Source: Oceanospirillum sp048265165
GTDB lineage: Bacteria; Pseudomonadota; Gammaproteobacteria; Pseudomonadales; Halomonadaceae
Length of the DNA stretch: 64,000 nt
Assembly: GCF_048265165.1 (NCBI RefSeq)
Contig: NZ_JBLXCD010000007.1
Coordinates: forward strand, 124,001-188,000
Direction: 5' to 3'
The notes below the pieces were generated by a model that was not told the DNA's origin, did no database searches, and was given only the letters and a program-made list of their open reading frames with translations. The translations under genes were made by a program, and so were the position numbers. Below, in pieces: positions 25,940 to 34,434 of the stretch. Each line of letters begins with the position of its first letter. Positions within the stretch are counted from its first letter, which is position 1.

Positions 25940-27256
25940 ATGTCATCGAACGTCTCTGTAAAACGTCTTGTTTCCTCCCAAGCTGATTTCTCCCAACAAC
26001 TTGATACTTTACTTGCCTGGGAATCAGTTTCTGATACCGCCGTAAATGAAGCGGTTACTGATATTTTGCATCAGGTTAAGCATCAGGGAGATAAAGCAGT
26101 TATGGCATTTACAGAGCGCTTTGATCATCTGCATGTGGAGGACTTTTCCAGTCTTGAAATGACTCAGGAGCGTCTTCAGCAGGCTTTGGATGGCTTACCA
26201 GCAGAGCGGCGGGCAGCTCTGGAACGTGCCGCTGAGCGCGTGCGTTCTTATCACGAGAAGCAGGCTCAGGGCCAGGGCTCCTGGGAGTACACTGAAGAGG
26301 ATGGCACCTTGTTGGGACAGCAGGTGATGCCGATGGATCGTGTTGGTGTTTATGTGCCTGGTGGTAAGGCAGCCTATCCATCCTCTGTGTTAATGAACGC
26401 AATTCCGGCGAAAGTTGCCGGTGTTGAAGAGATCATCATGGTGGTGCCTACACCCCATGGCGAGCTGAATGAGCTGGTTTTAGCTGCTGCCTGTATTTCA
26501 GGGGTTGATCGTGTGTTTACTATTGGTGGTGCTCAGGCGGTTGCTGCTCTGGCCTATGGCACCGAAACGGTACCTCGGGTCGATAAGATCGTTGGCCCTG
26601 GTAATATCTTCGTGGCGACTGCTAAGCGCATGGTTTTTGGCGCGGTTGGTATTGATATGATCGCCGGCCCTTCTGAAATTCTAGTGGTTTGTGACGGCAA
26701 AACCAACCCGGACTGGATTGCCATGGATCTGTTTTCTCAGGCAGAACATGATGAAGATGCCCAGCCTATTCTGGTGAGCTGGGATAAGGATTTTATCGAC
26801 CAGGTTGAAGCCAGTATCCAGAAACTGATGCCAACTCTTGAGCGTGAGCCTATCGTTCGGGTCTCTATGGCGGAGCGGGCTGCTCTGATTCAGGTGAAGG
26901 ATCTGGATGAGGCGATTGAGGTGACGAATCGTATCGCGCCGGAACACCTTGAGCTCTCCATAGAAGACCCTCAAGCCGTTGTAGGCCGGGTTCGCCATGC
27001 TGGTGCTATCTTCATGGGGCGCTATACAGCAGAAGCGCTGGGCGACTATTGTGCAGGACCTAACCATGTTTTACCCACATCGGGAACAGCGCGCTTTTCA
27101 TCACCTTTAGGGGTCTATGATTTCCAGAAGCGCTCATCATTGATCATGTGTTCGGCAGATGGTGCCTCTGAGATGGGTAAAATTGCTTCTGTTCTGGCTC
27201 GTGGGGAGAGCTTAACGGCACATGCCCGTTCGGCAGAGTACCGCATTAAAGACTAA
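25940..27256 (+). CDS. hisD: HisD, histidinol dehydrogenase
   Basis: 438 residues. Family signatures are clear: VYVPGGKAAYPSSVLMN, the NAD-binding IGGAQAVAALAYGTETVPRVDKIVGPGN region (seen in its short parts GGAQAVAA and VGPGN), the zinc-ligand segment LFSQAEHDEDAQ and the catalytic RIAPEHLEL with the Glu-His pair. HisD is zinc dependent and oxidises histidinol to histidine in two steps. A hairpin with a T-tract separates it from hisG. hisC, next in many relatives, is absent: the gene is followed by a terminator and a converging accessory cassette. Confidence 0.97.
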   Translation: MSSNVSVKRLVSSQADFSQQLDTLLAWESVSDTAVNEAVTDILHQVKHQGDKAVMAFTERFDHLHVEDFSSLEMTQERLQQALDGLPAERRAALERAAERVRSYHEKQAQGQGSWEYTEEDGTLLGQQVMPMDRVGVYVPGGKAAYPSSVLMNAIPAKVAGVEEIIMVVPTPHGELNELVLAAACISGVDRVFTIGGAQAVAALAYGTETVPRVDKIVGPGNIFVATAKRMVFGAVGIDMIAGPSEILVVCDGKTNPDWIAMDLFSQAEHDEDAQPILVSWDKDFIDQVEASIQKLMPTLEREPIVRVSMAERAALIQVKDLDEAIEVTNRIAPEHLELSIEDPQAVVGRVRHAGAIFMGRYTAEALGDYCAGPNHVLPTSGTARFSSPLGVYDFQKRSSLIMCSADGASEMGKIASVLARGESLTAHARSAEYRIKD

Positions 27257-27276
27257 GCCCGATCTGCATCTTGCAT

Positions 27277-27302
27277 AAAACCGGCCTTGGCCGGTTTTTT
27301 TT
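27277..27302 (+). terminator. Intrinsic terminator after hisD
   Basis: 9-bp stem AAAACCGGC / GCCGGTTTT with a CTTG loop, ending in a run of eight T (27295-27302). Its A-rich left arm would also give T residues on the minus strand, so it may serve the converging EamA gene as well. Confidence 0.88.
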
Positions 27303-27332
27303 ATGGACTGACGCAGGTTCGCTAGAATACTT

Positions 27333-28217
27333 TCAGATTTGATCGGGTTTAATTACTGCTTTGGCTCTGAGTGTCATAGGGCTGGCGATAAAACCACCGG
27401 TTACGACAAGCAGCAAGGCCGCGAGTAAAATAAAACTCCATTCGCTGATACCGGCTAAAACCAGACTAAAAGCGGTGATTAAAGGTGCTGCAAAACTGGA
27501 TATAGCCAGAAGAGAGCGGTTGCCCTGTTTCATTCCTATATCCCAGAGATAGAAGGCTCCCCCCACCGGGCCGAGGCCTAATAGCAGAGCGCCCATAATT
27601 TCTGTGGCGGAAAACTGCCAGTAAGGCGTTTCAAAGAAAAAATGAGCGATCAGAGATAGTAGGGCAACGACCAATGATAGCCAACCAATATTGTCGGCAC
27701 CTCCTGTGTTTTTCGAGAGATACCAAGAGTAAGTCGACCAAATTAAAGCGCAGGATGCAGCCAGCAGGTAGCCGGTCAGGTAATCAGGAGATATATCAGA
27801 AAATGCTGAGATTCCCTGATGCTGGCTTATCACCAGGCTTACCCCGGTAAAGCCGATCAGACCACCATATAACGCCTGTTTCTTCCTGCCCTTTTCAGCT
27901 ACAAATAAGGTCAGAATCAAAGGCCACAGATAAACAATCAGACTGACCTGAATCGCCGGAGCAAACCGAAGCGCCATAAAATAGCAAAAATGAAACCCGA
28001 ATAAACCAGCTATGCCAATAAGCCACTGAGGCAGAGTCATAACGGGGCGTTCGAAAAGTGCAGTATGCTGGGCTCCACGCTTTACAAACATCAAAACCGC
28101 AGATATTGAAAAGCAGATAAAAAGCAGCTGAAATGCAGGGATTTCACTGGTCAGGCTGCCGAGTAGGGCAAGTATGCCCCATGAGCTGATAGCCATTAAG
28201 CCTAAGAAAGTGGGCAT
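27333..28217 (-). CDS. EamA/DMT-family exporter (YddG-like)
   Basis: 294 residues with ten predicted membrane helices in two EamA repeats. Features near the end of each repeat include IQVSLIVYLWPLILTLF and GPVGGAFYLWDIGMKQGN, an arrangement like E. coli YddG, the aromatic amino acid and methyl viologen exporter, which has similar length. Substrate cannot be told from sequence. ATG 28217 has GGAG ten bases upstream. It lies 142 bases downstream of an araC-type gene on the same strand, and a 22-bp direct repeat occupies that gap, suggesting the regulator controls this exporter. Confidence 0.88.
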   Translation of the reverse strand: MPTFLGLMAISSWGILALLGSLTSEIPAFQLLFICFSISAVLMFVKRGAQHTALFERPVMTLPQWLIGIAGLFGFHFCYFMALRFAPAIQVSLIVYLWPLILTLFVAEKGRKKQALYGGLIGFTGVSLVISQHQGISAFSDISPDYLTGYLLAASCALIWSTYSWYLSKNTGGADNIGWLSLVVALLSLIAHFFFETPYWQFSATEIMGALLLGLGPVGGAFYLWDIGMKQGNRSLLAISSFAAPLITAFSLVLAGISEWSFILLAALLLVVTGGFIASPMTLRAKAVIKPDQI

Positions 28218-28308
28218 GTTGCTGACTCCATACTGAATAATCGCTAAGGTATAACCTGGATTTTAGAGCCAATTGAGGATCTTTAGTGTGCTGAAAAGCT
28301 GATACTTT

Positions 28309-28346
28309 ATTCTTGAATAGGTATTTAGAGATTCTTGAAGAGGTAT
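28309..28346. promoter_or_regulatory. Putative AraC-type operator: 16-bp direct repeat, period 22
   Basis: ATTCTTGAATAGGTAT at 28309-28324 recurs as ATTCTTGAAGAGGTAT at 28331-28346, one mismatch in 16, two helical turns apart on the same face. It lies between the end of the araC-type gene and the EamA gene start, 92-129 bases upstream of the latter. Direct repeats of this spacing are the usual binding sites of AraC-family dimers. Confidence 0.55.
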
Positions 28347-28359
28347 GCAAAGCAGAGAC

Positions 28360-29100
28360 TTAGCGAGCGCGATAGTCTTTAGGTGGCTGCCCCCAGTATT
28401 GACGAAAGCTGCGACTGAATGCTGACGCATCGGTATAGCCTACTTTTTGAGCAATAATTGCTATAGGAGTATCGCTATGGCTGAGCAGTGCTCGTGCCTT
28501 TTGCATACGCAGTACCCTAAGGTGTTGCAAGGGAGGCTGACCATAGATATCGACAAAGAGCTGCTTGAAATGGCTCAGGCTTAAACATGCAATATCCGAT
28601 AACTGGCTAAGCTCTGGTGTATGGCTGAGATCTTTTTTCAGAAAGTCGACGACCAACTCTATTCTTTTATCCTTCCGAGCGTAGGGCTGCTGTTGAGATA
28701 GTAAGTGATAAAAGATATGGCCCATGGGTTGCTCGATATCTGGGTCGAGCTGGTTATTGAGTTGCTGCTCTGCAAAAAGGCAGAAGTCAAAGAAGTGGTT
28801 GCTGAGCGCTAGAAGAGGTTTTTCCAGTTGAGTCAGGTGCGCTGGGAGGTTGTGGATATCTGCAACCAGAAAGCGGGATTCCTGGTGGGAGGAAAATCGA
28901 TGGATGTGACCCGGAGGAATGACAACTGCCTGTTTTACACCTAGCTCTGACTCAAACCTGAAGGGGAGGTGCTCACTAGCACCAGAAAAACCAAGCGCCA
29001 GCCTAATTTTTCCCTGCAAAGGAATGACAACCTGTGCATATTCATGCCGGTGACTTCTGGGATTCAGGGTATACGACCGAAGTGATAATCGTGTTTGCAC
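28360..29100 (-). CDS. AraC-family transcriptional regulator with cupin sensor
   Basis: 246 residues from a GTG start at 29100. The N-terminal half resembles an AraC cupin (SHRHEYAQVVIPLQGKIRLAL, then PPGHIHRF), the likely ligand pocket; the C-terminal ~100 residues hold the two helix-turn-helix units, ending with the conserved VGYTDASAFSRSFRQYWGQPP. The start codon lies 9 bases beyond the stop of the sensor kinase, with GGAGG inside the kinase 3' end, so the two are co-transcribed and probably coupled. The likely target is the exporter downstream. Confidence 0.92.
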   Translation of the reverse strand: MQTRLSLRSYTLNPRSHRHEYAQVVIPLQGKIRLALGFSGASEHLPFRFESELGVKQAVVIPPGHIHRFSSHQESRFLVADIHNLPAHLTQLEKPLLALSNHFFDFCLFAEQQLNNQLDPDIEQPMGHIFYHLLSQQQPYARKDKRIELVVDFLKKDLSHTPELSQLSDIACLSLSHFKQLFVDIYGQPPLQHLRVLRMQKARALLSHSDTPIAIIAQKVGYTDASAFSRSFRQYWGQPPKDYRAR

Positions 29101-29109
29101 AGTCTGTAC

Positions 29110-30990
29110 TTAGCCTCCTACAGACAGTGTTTCAGGCAAAAGAGGCAGCTGTATCATAACCTTCAGCCCTTCACCTGGTTTGGATGCTGTCTGAATACTG
29201 CCTGCGAGGGCTTGAGAAACCTGATTGTAAACGATATGCATACCAAGGCCGATACAGATGCTGTCACGCTTAGAGGTATGAAAAGGTTCAAACAGTTTAT
29301 TAAGTTCCTGCTGTGACATGCCCTGGCCATTATCCTGATAGCAGATCGAAAGCCCGTCCGGTGTTTCCCTGATTGAGATGGCAATGTTATTGGACGGGTC
29401 AGAGGACTTAAAGCCGTGGATAATACTGTTATTAATCATTTGGTGAAATATTTGCACCCAGCTTTGAGTGATCGTTGGCCAATTCAGATTATCTTCACAG
29501 GTGAGCTGAACGTTAATCTGTTTATCCTGAAGTTTTTGCTGTAATCCGATGATAATATCACCGAGCAGTTGTTTAACATAAACAGGTTCAACTCTGCCCT
29601 GCCCGTTCTGTGCTGTAGTCTGCTTAAACACCTGTATCAAACGAACAACCCGCTGCAGATTAGCTTGCATTAATTTGTAGGCTTCGTAGTTAGGGTCTTC
29701 CTCTGAGTCTGGTTCAAGCATCATGCCCGCTGTAATGGCAACCCCTAAAGGTGTATTAATTTCATGGGCGATACCGGAGATCAGTGAAGCCAGAGCCGCC
29801 ATTTTCTCACGCTCTATAAGCTGGCTTTGAGTGATTTCAAGCTTATGAAGAGATTGCTCAAGCTCCAGTGTCCTCAGAACAACACGTTTTTCCAGTGTCT
29901 CATTAAGCTCCTGAAGTGCTTGCTCTGCTCGCTTGCGGGAGGTGATCTCAATCGCTGAGCCTCGCATGCTAACAGCCTGAGACCGAGGGTGTACCTGTGC
30001 GCCATGGAAGATAAAGTTACGCTCTTCACCATGGAGATTTAGCCTGACTTCTACGCTTTTGAAGTCATGGCCCTGGCGTATCGCTTCACCCATTGCTCTA
30101 TTTGGAATAAGATCCGTTAACTTGTGGCTGTACGTCTGGTTATCGGTGATACCTAACTGAGCTTGCATCTGTTCTGAGGCAAAAGTAATTCTGCCTTCAG
30201 CGTCCGTTTCCCAGAGCCAGTCAGAGGCTGAATTGGCAAAGTCGGTAAAGCGATCTCTTTCTGCTTCTATTTTTGCATAGAGCTGGTTTAAGTTGTAACT
30301 GAGTTGATTAACAGAAAGAGCCAGTATACTAATTTCATCATGCTCTGAAGTTATAAAGGGTACTTGGTCCAGTTGTATGGCTTTGTGCGGTTGATTGGGG
30401 AGGAAGTGATCCAGGTAGTTCAGAATTCTCAGAATTCGCCGGTTTACGCTAAGTTGAAAAACCCAGAGAATCAGACCTGAAACGATAAATGTCTTTATAC
30501 CATTGACGATCAGTGTCGATAAGAATGTTTGCAGAAGTTGTTGATAAATTCGTTCCGAGGAAGACTCAGCATAGAGCTGGCCTAGCATAAAGCGACTGCT
30601 GTCCTGACCGTTGTATTGAAGAGGAATCAGCTGGCTCATCTTATCACCGGTTACTTCTTTGCCTGCCTGCCAAACCTGGTTGCTGGTTGCTGAGGTCACT
30701 CTTATAAAAGATATGTCCGGTAATTTAACCAAACCTTCAAGGCGTATATTGAGTTGGTGTTCATTAAACTCCCACAAATTAATTGTTAGTGATTCGACAT
30801 GGACATCCTTTAGCTCCTGAAACCGCGTTTCGACAGAACTGACTTCCTTGCGGTAATCGCTATAGAGCTGAATCAGAGTGGAGGTTAGGGTAATCAGGCT
30901 GCTGATTATGATGAGAACAATAATAATCCTGCGACCGATAACACTGGCAAAAGGATGTCGTGAAAGCTTGTGTGAAGTCGACAGCGGCAT
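29110..30990 (-). CDS. Membrane sensor histidine kinase with PAS domain
   Basis: 626 residues. Two transmembrane helices (about 19-42 and 158-180) enclose a periplasmic sensor of roughly 115 residues containing NLWEFNEHQL, a pattern common in such sensors. A HAMP-like linker, a PAS domain (about 246-355, DWLWETDAEGRITF), a coiled coil (355-395) and a HisKA domain follow; the phosphoacceptor is H409 in GIAHEINTPLG. The ATPase has its N box (MINNSIIHGF), DNGQGM G1 box and GLGMHI G2 box, so it should be active. No receiver domain is present and no response regulator gene is adjacent; the neighbour is an AraC protein without a receiver domain. The signal is unknown. Confidence 0.92.
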   Translation of the reverse strand: MPLSTSHKLSRHPFASVIGRRIIIVLIIISSLITLTSTLIQLYSDYRKEVSSVETRFQELKDVHVESLTINLWEFNEHQLNIRLEGLVKLPDISFIRVTSATSNQVWQAGKEVTGDKMSQLIPLQYNGQDSSRFMLGQLYAESSSERIYQQLLQTFLSTLIVNGIKTFIVSGLILWVFQLSVNRRILRILNYLDHFLPNQPHKAIQLDQVPFITSEHDEISILALSVNQLSYNLNQLYAKIEAERDRFTDFANSASDWLWETDAEGRITFASEQMQAQLGITDNQTYSHKLTDLIPNRAMGEAIRQGHDFKSVEVRLNLHGEERNFIFHGAQVHPRSQAVSMRGSAIEITSRKRAEQALQELNETLEKRVVLRTLELEQSLHKLEITQSQLIEREKMAALASLISGIAHEINTPLGVAITAGMMLEPDSEEDPNYEAYKLMQANLQRVVRLIQVFKQTTAQNGQGRVEPVYVKQLLGDIIIGLQQKLQDKQINVQLTCEDNLNWPTITQSWVQIFHQMINNSIIHGFKSSDPSNNIAISIRETPDGLSICYQDNGQGMSQQELNKLFEPFHTSKRDSICIGLGMHIVYNQVSQALAGSIQTASKPGEGLKVMIQLPLLPETLSVGG

Positions 30991-31036
30991 AGAGGCTACC
31001 CGTCACTCAATAAAAATGTGGTTAACGCATTATTTT

Positions 31037-31077
31037 CAGCATAAAGGCTGAATAAGGTAGTGGCAACTGTATTCAGC
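31037..31077. repeat. Overlapping inverted repeats upstream of the sensor kinase
   Basis: GCTGAATA (31047-31054) pairs with TATTCAGC (31070-31077) across 15 bases, and TTCAGC near 31035-31040 also pairs with GCTGAA at 31047-31052. The three related half-sites lie 45-85 bases upstream of the kinase start and could be an operator. Confidence 0.45.
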
Positions 31078-31099
31078 GGGCTTTTCCAGACCCGAAAGT

Positions 31100-31129
31100 A
31101 CCAAGCCCCGAGTTTCCCCGGGGCTTGGT
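31100..31129 (-). terminator. Stable hairpin, terminator of purH
   Basis: 11-bp GC-rich stem ACCAAGCCCCG / CGGGGCTTGGT with an 8-base loop, 43 bases past the purH stop. T residues after it are sparse on both strands, so termination may be incomplete and the kinase cassette downstream could receive some read-through. Confidence 0.65.
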
Positions 31130-31172
31130 CTGTCTTTATATATCAGGTCAGGCGACATTCAGCCGCCCAATC

Positions 31173-32756
31173 TCAGTGCCGGAAGTGACGCATTCCGGTA
31201 AATACCATCGCCATGCCGTGCTCATCCGCTGCATCAATAACTTCCTGATCGCGCATAGAGCCTCCGGGCTGAATCACGGCGCTGATACCTGCTTTAGCTG
31301 CCGCATCGATACCGTCACGGAATGGGAAGAAGGCATCGGATGCCATAACAGACCCTGGTACTTCCAGACCTTCATCTTCTGCTTTGATGCCAGCGATTTT
31401 AGCACTGTACACACGGCTCATCTGGCCGGCACCTACACCAATGGTCTGACCGTTTCTTACGTAAACAATAGCGTTAGATTTAACGAACTTAGCTACCTTC
31501 CAGGCGAAGGCCAGATCACGCATCTGTTCTTCGGTTGGTGCTTTTTTAGTCACAACCTTCAGATCTTCATCGGTCACCATGCCCAGATCTCGATCCTGAA
31601 CCAGCAGGCCGCCATTTACACGTTTATAGTCCAAGCTGTGATCACGCTCACCTGGCCAGTTATCACCACAGTCCAGCAGGCGTACGTTAGCTTTAGTCGC
31701 AACAATTGCACTGGCTTTTTCAGAAACTCCCGGTGCGATAATGACTTCAACAAACTGACGATCGACAATCGCTTGTGCTGTTTCTGCATCCAGTGGACGG
31801 TTAAAAGCGATGATGCCGCCAAACGCAGATGTTGGATCGGTTTGGAAAGCGAGTTCATAAGCCTGCAGTGGATTGTCAGCAATCGCAACACCGCAAGGGT
31901 TCGCGTGTTTGACGATCACACAGGCTGGTTCAACAAAAGATTTCACACATTCGAACGCCGCATCGGTATCTGCTACGTTGTTAAAAGACAGTTCTTTACC
32001 CTGCAGCTGTTTGGCTGTGGATACACTGGCTTCAACCGGTTTTTTCTCTACATAGAAGGCCGCTTTCTGATGCGGGTTTTCGCCATAACGCATCTCTTGC
32101 TTTTTCTCGTACTGTACATTGTAAGTACGTGCAAAATCTTCGCTGCCACCTTCAACCAAGCGACCAAAGTAGTTGGCGATCATGCCATCGTAAGCGGCGG
32201 TATGCTCAAACGCCTTAATGGCCAGGTCAAAACGGGTCTGCTGCGCAACCGCGCCGCCATTAGCGTCCATATCCGTCAGAATACGGCTGTAGTCATTTAC
32301 ATCAACGACAATAGAAACAAAAGCGTGGTTTTTTGCCGTAGAGCGCACCATGGTTGGCCCGCCAATGTCGATATTTTCTACTGCCATTTCAAGGGTGCAG
32401 TCGTCGCGGGCAACAGTGGCTTCAAACGGATAAAGGTTTACAGCAACCAAGTCGATACCCTGGATGCCGTTTTCAGCCATCACCTCATCATCCATACCGC
32501 GACGAGCCAGAATGCCACCGTGAATTTTAGGGTGCAGCGTTTTGACACGACCATCCATCATCTCAGGAAAGCCGGTGTAATCAGAAACTTCAACTGCTGG
32601 TACGCCTTGCTCTTTTAGCAGTTTGTACGTGCCGCCGGTGGACAGAATTTCAACACCGCGCTCGGTCAGTGCTTTGGCAAAGTCAACAACGCCGGTTTTA
32701 TCCGATACGCTGATTAATGCCCGGCGAACCGGCAGATTTTGTGCTTTGGCAGACAT
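31173..32756 (-). CDS. purH: PurH, AICAR transformylase / IMP cyclohydrolase
   Basis: 527 residues. The N-terminal MGS-like cyclohydrolase domain begins RRALISVSDKTGVVDFAKAL and contains STGGT and MDGRVKTLHPKIHGG; the C-terminal transformylase has the VKHANPCGVA and FPFRDGIDAA segments with KSNAIVY. The bifunctional enzyme carries out the last two steps of IMP synthesis. It follows fis after a gap that holds a hairpin, in the order dusB-fis-purH known from Pseudomonas. Confidence 0.97.
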   Translation of the reverse strand: MSAKAQNLPVRRALISVSDKTGVVDFAKALTERGVEILSTGGTYKLLKEQGVPAVEVSDYTGFPEMMDGRVKTLHPKIHGGILARRGMDDEVMAENGIQGIDLVAVNLYPFEATVARDDCTLEMAVENIDIGGPTMVRSTAKNHAFVSIVVDVNDYSRILTDMDANGGAVAQQTRFDLAIKAFEHTAAYDGMIANYFGRLVEGGSEDFARTYNVQYEKKQEMRYGENPHQKAAFYVEKKPVEASVSTAKQLQGKELSFNNVADTDAAFECVKSFVEPACVIVKHANPCGVAIADNPLQAYELAFQTDPTSAFGGIIAFNRPLDAETAQAIVDRQFVEVIIAPGVSEKASAIVATKANVRLLDCGDNWPGERDHSLDYKRVNGGLLVQDRDLGMVTDEDLKVVTKKAPTEEQMRDLAFAWKVAKFVKSNAIVYVRNGQTIGVGAGQMSRVYSAKIAGIKAEDEGLEVPGSVMASDAFFPFRDGIDAAAKAGISAVIQPGGSMRDQEVIDAADEHGMAMVFTGMRHFRH

Positions 32757-32796
32757 AATGTGCTCTTTTCTCTTATATAGGTGAGTAAGAAAACAG

Positions 32797-32823
32797 AAAG
32801 CGGCAGAGGTGATCTGCCGCTTT
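32797..32823 (-). terminator. Hairpin between fis and purH
   Basis: 10-bp stem AAAGCGGCAG / CTGCCGCTTT with a 7-base loop, followed on the minus strand by TTTCTGTTTTC. It begins 21 bases past the fis stop and may end the dusB-fis transcript or attenuate read-through into purH. Confidence 0.65.
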
Positions 32824-32843
32824 CATCAAAAAGTCGGTTTGGG

Positions 32844-33158
32844 TTACAGCATGCCGTAGGTCTTAAGCTTTTTGCGCAAGGTACCACGGTTGAGGCCGAG
32901 AATATCAGAAGCCTGGCTCTGATTATCTTTTGTGTAGGCCATAACTGCTTCCAGCAGAGGAGCTTCAATCTCAGCCAGTACCATCTGATAAAGGTTACTG
33001 GCCGGTTGCCCGTCAAGATGGGCAAAGTAATTACTCATCGCTTCTTCAACACTGGTACGCAGTGTTTTCTGGCCTGCCTGAGCCTGGGTGATGATCTCAG
33101 GAGGGTTATCGGAGATATCTGTATTACTGCTCATATTCTTATCGCTAAGTGCATTCAC
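32844..33158 (-). CDS. fis: Fis nucleoid protein
   Basis: 104 residues from GTG 33158, which overlaps the dusB stop by 4 bases (GTGA) and has GAGG eight bases upstream; an ATG at 33134 would give 96 residues and is the alternative. The C-terminal helix-turn-helix is highly conserved (ILGLNRGTLRKKLKTYGML), as is the core LYQMVLAEIEAPLLEAVMAY. Fis bends DNA and controls rRNA promoters and growth-phase genes. As in E. coli, it is co-transcribed with the upstream dus gene. Confidence 0.95.
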   Translation of the reverse strand: MNALSDKNMSSNTDISDNPPEIITQAQAGQKTLRTSVEEAMSNYFAHLDGQPASNLYQMVLAEIEAPLLEAVMAYTKDNQSQASDILGLNRGTLRKKLKTYGML

Positions 33159-34165
33159 AACAGAGCCTCTTCCACAAAAGAAGACACGCCATGTGCCTGA
33201 TCCGGTTTCAATATAAAGTGCTTAATAGCTGCTTGTTGCTCTTTGGGCTGCTCCAGTCGGTTAAAATACCGACGGAAATGTGCGCCATGTTTATGTGCGC
33301 CAAGGTACCAGTTGACGTGTTTCCGGGCGATGCGGACACCCATCACGTCTCCGTAAAACTGATAAAGCTCGTTCAGGTGGCGACTTAAAATGTCTAGGCG
33401 TGCCACCGCGTCAGGTTCAGGTAAATGTTCACCGGTTTCCAGATAGTGACTGATTTGTCGAAATATCCAGGGGTGCCCCTGGGCACCTCGACCGATCATT
33501 ACGGCATCTGCCCCCGTGTAGTCCATAACATAACGGGCTTTTTCCGGTGATGTAATATCACCATTGGCGAATACAGGAATTGAAATGCTCTGCTTTATTT
33601 GAGCAATAGTGTCGTATTCTGCTTCACCTTTGTAAGCATCAGCACGGGTTCGGCCATGGACAGCTAACGCCTGAATTCCACTTTGTTCAGCGATATGAGC
33701 GATGGTAACGCCATTGCGATGCTCGTGATCCCAGCCTGTACGAATTTTGAGTGTGACCGGAATATCCACAGCCCTGACAACCGCATCCAAAATGTCGGAA
33801 ACAAGCTTTTCATCTTTTAACAGAGCCGACCCTGCGGCTTTATTACAGACTTTTTTTGCCGGGCAACCCATGTTGATATCAATAATCTGAGCGCCTTGCT
33901 CTGCATTCAGGCGGGCGGCTTCAGCTAGCATATCCGGATCCCCGCCAGCAATTTGCACGGATCTGGGCTCCTCTTCGCCGTTATGATTCATACGCAAGCG
34001 GGATTTTCGGGTATTCCAAAGCTTTACATCAGAGGTGACCATTTCTGACACCACAAGACCTGCACCCATTTCACGGCAGAGTTGCCGGAAGGGGCGATCG
34101 GTAACGCCAGCCATGGGTGCAAGAATAACCGGGCTGTCTAAGGTGTAAGAACCAATTTTAACCAT
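33155..34165 (-). CDS. dusB: DusB, tRNA-dihydrouridine synthase
   Basis: 336 residues, an FMN TIM barrel. Visible motifs: LAPMAGVTDRPFRQLCRE at the N-terminus, the catalytic INMGCPAKKVCNKAAGSALL region with its cysteine in GCPAKK, KIRTGWD, and VHGRTRADAYKG. DusB reduces a specific uridine (U17 in E. coli) of tRNA. It is coupled to fis by a 4-base overlap. In Pseudomonas a DUF3426 gene lies next upstream; here gdhA is in between. Confidence 0.96.
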   Translation of the reverse strand: MVKIGSYTLDSPVILAPMAGVTDRPFRQLCREMGAGLVVSEMVTSDVKLWNTRKSRLRMNHNGEEEPRSVQIAGGDPDMLAEAARLNAEQGAQIIDINMGCPAKKVCNKAAGSALLKDEKLVSDILDAVVRAVDIPVTLKIRTGWDHEHRNGVTIAHIAEQSGIQALAVHGRTRADAYKGEAEYDTIAQIKQSISIPVFANGDITSPEKARYVMDYTGADAVMIGRGAQGHPWIFRQISHYLETGEHLPEPDAVARLDILSRHLNELYQFYGDVMGVRIARKHVNWYLGAHKHGAHFRRYFNRLEQPKEQQAAIKHFILKPDQAHGVSSFVEEALL

Positions 34166-34344
34166 GGGTAACCGTAAAATATAAACGCTACACCATGATA
34201 TTGGCGCAGAGTTTCGTTAGGCTCTAAAAAGCGCTAAGCATTGTAAATCGAGGGGCGCTAATGATACTAGGAATCCGGCTAGTGTAAAGCTGAACTCAGG
34301 AAATGTTGATCAAAATATATACAATATTGCAGCCTGATATGAAA

Positions 34345-34374
34345 GCCCTGCTGTATTCATACCGACCGCAGGGC
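34345..34374 (-). terminator. Weak terminator-like hairpin after gdhA
   Basis: 7-bp stem GCCCTGC / GCAGGGC with a 16-base loop, followed on the minus strand by only three T. Located 61-90 bases past the gdhA stop. Confidence 0.4.
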
Positions 34375-34434
34375 ATCGTTTGGTGGGAAAGCTGTAGGCG
34401 TTGTGCTGTTTATGATGGCCTCTATCTTCAGGCG

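Noticed and set aside
31125..32618. Plus-strand open frame of 497 codons
   Set aside because: Antisense to purH, which is unmistakable; the frame is open only because of purH codon usage.
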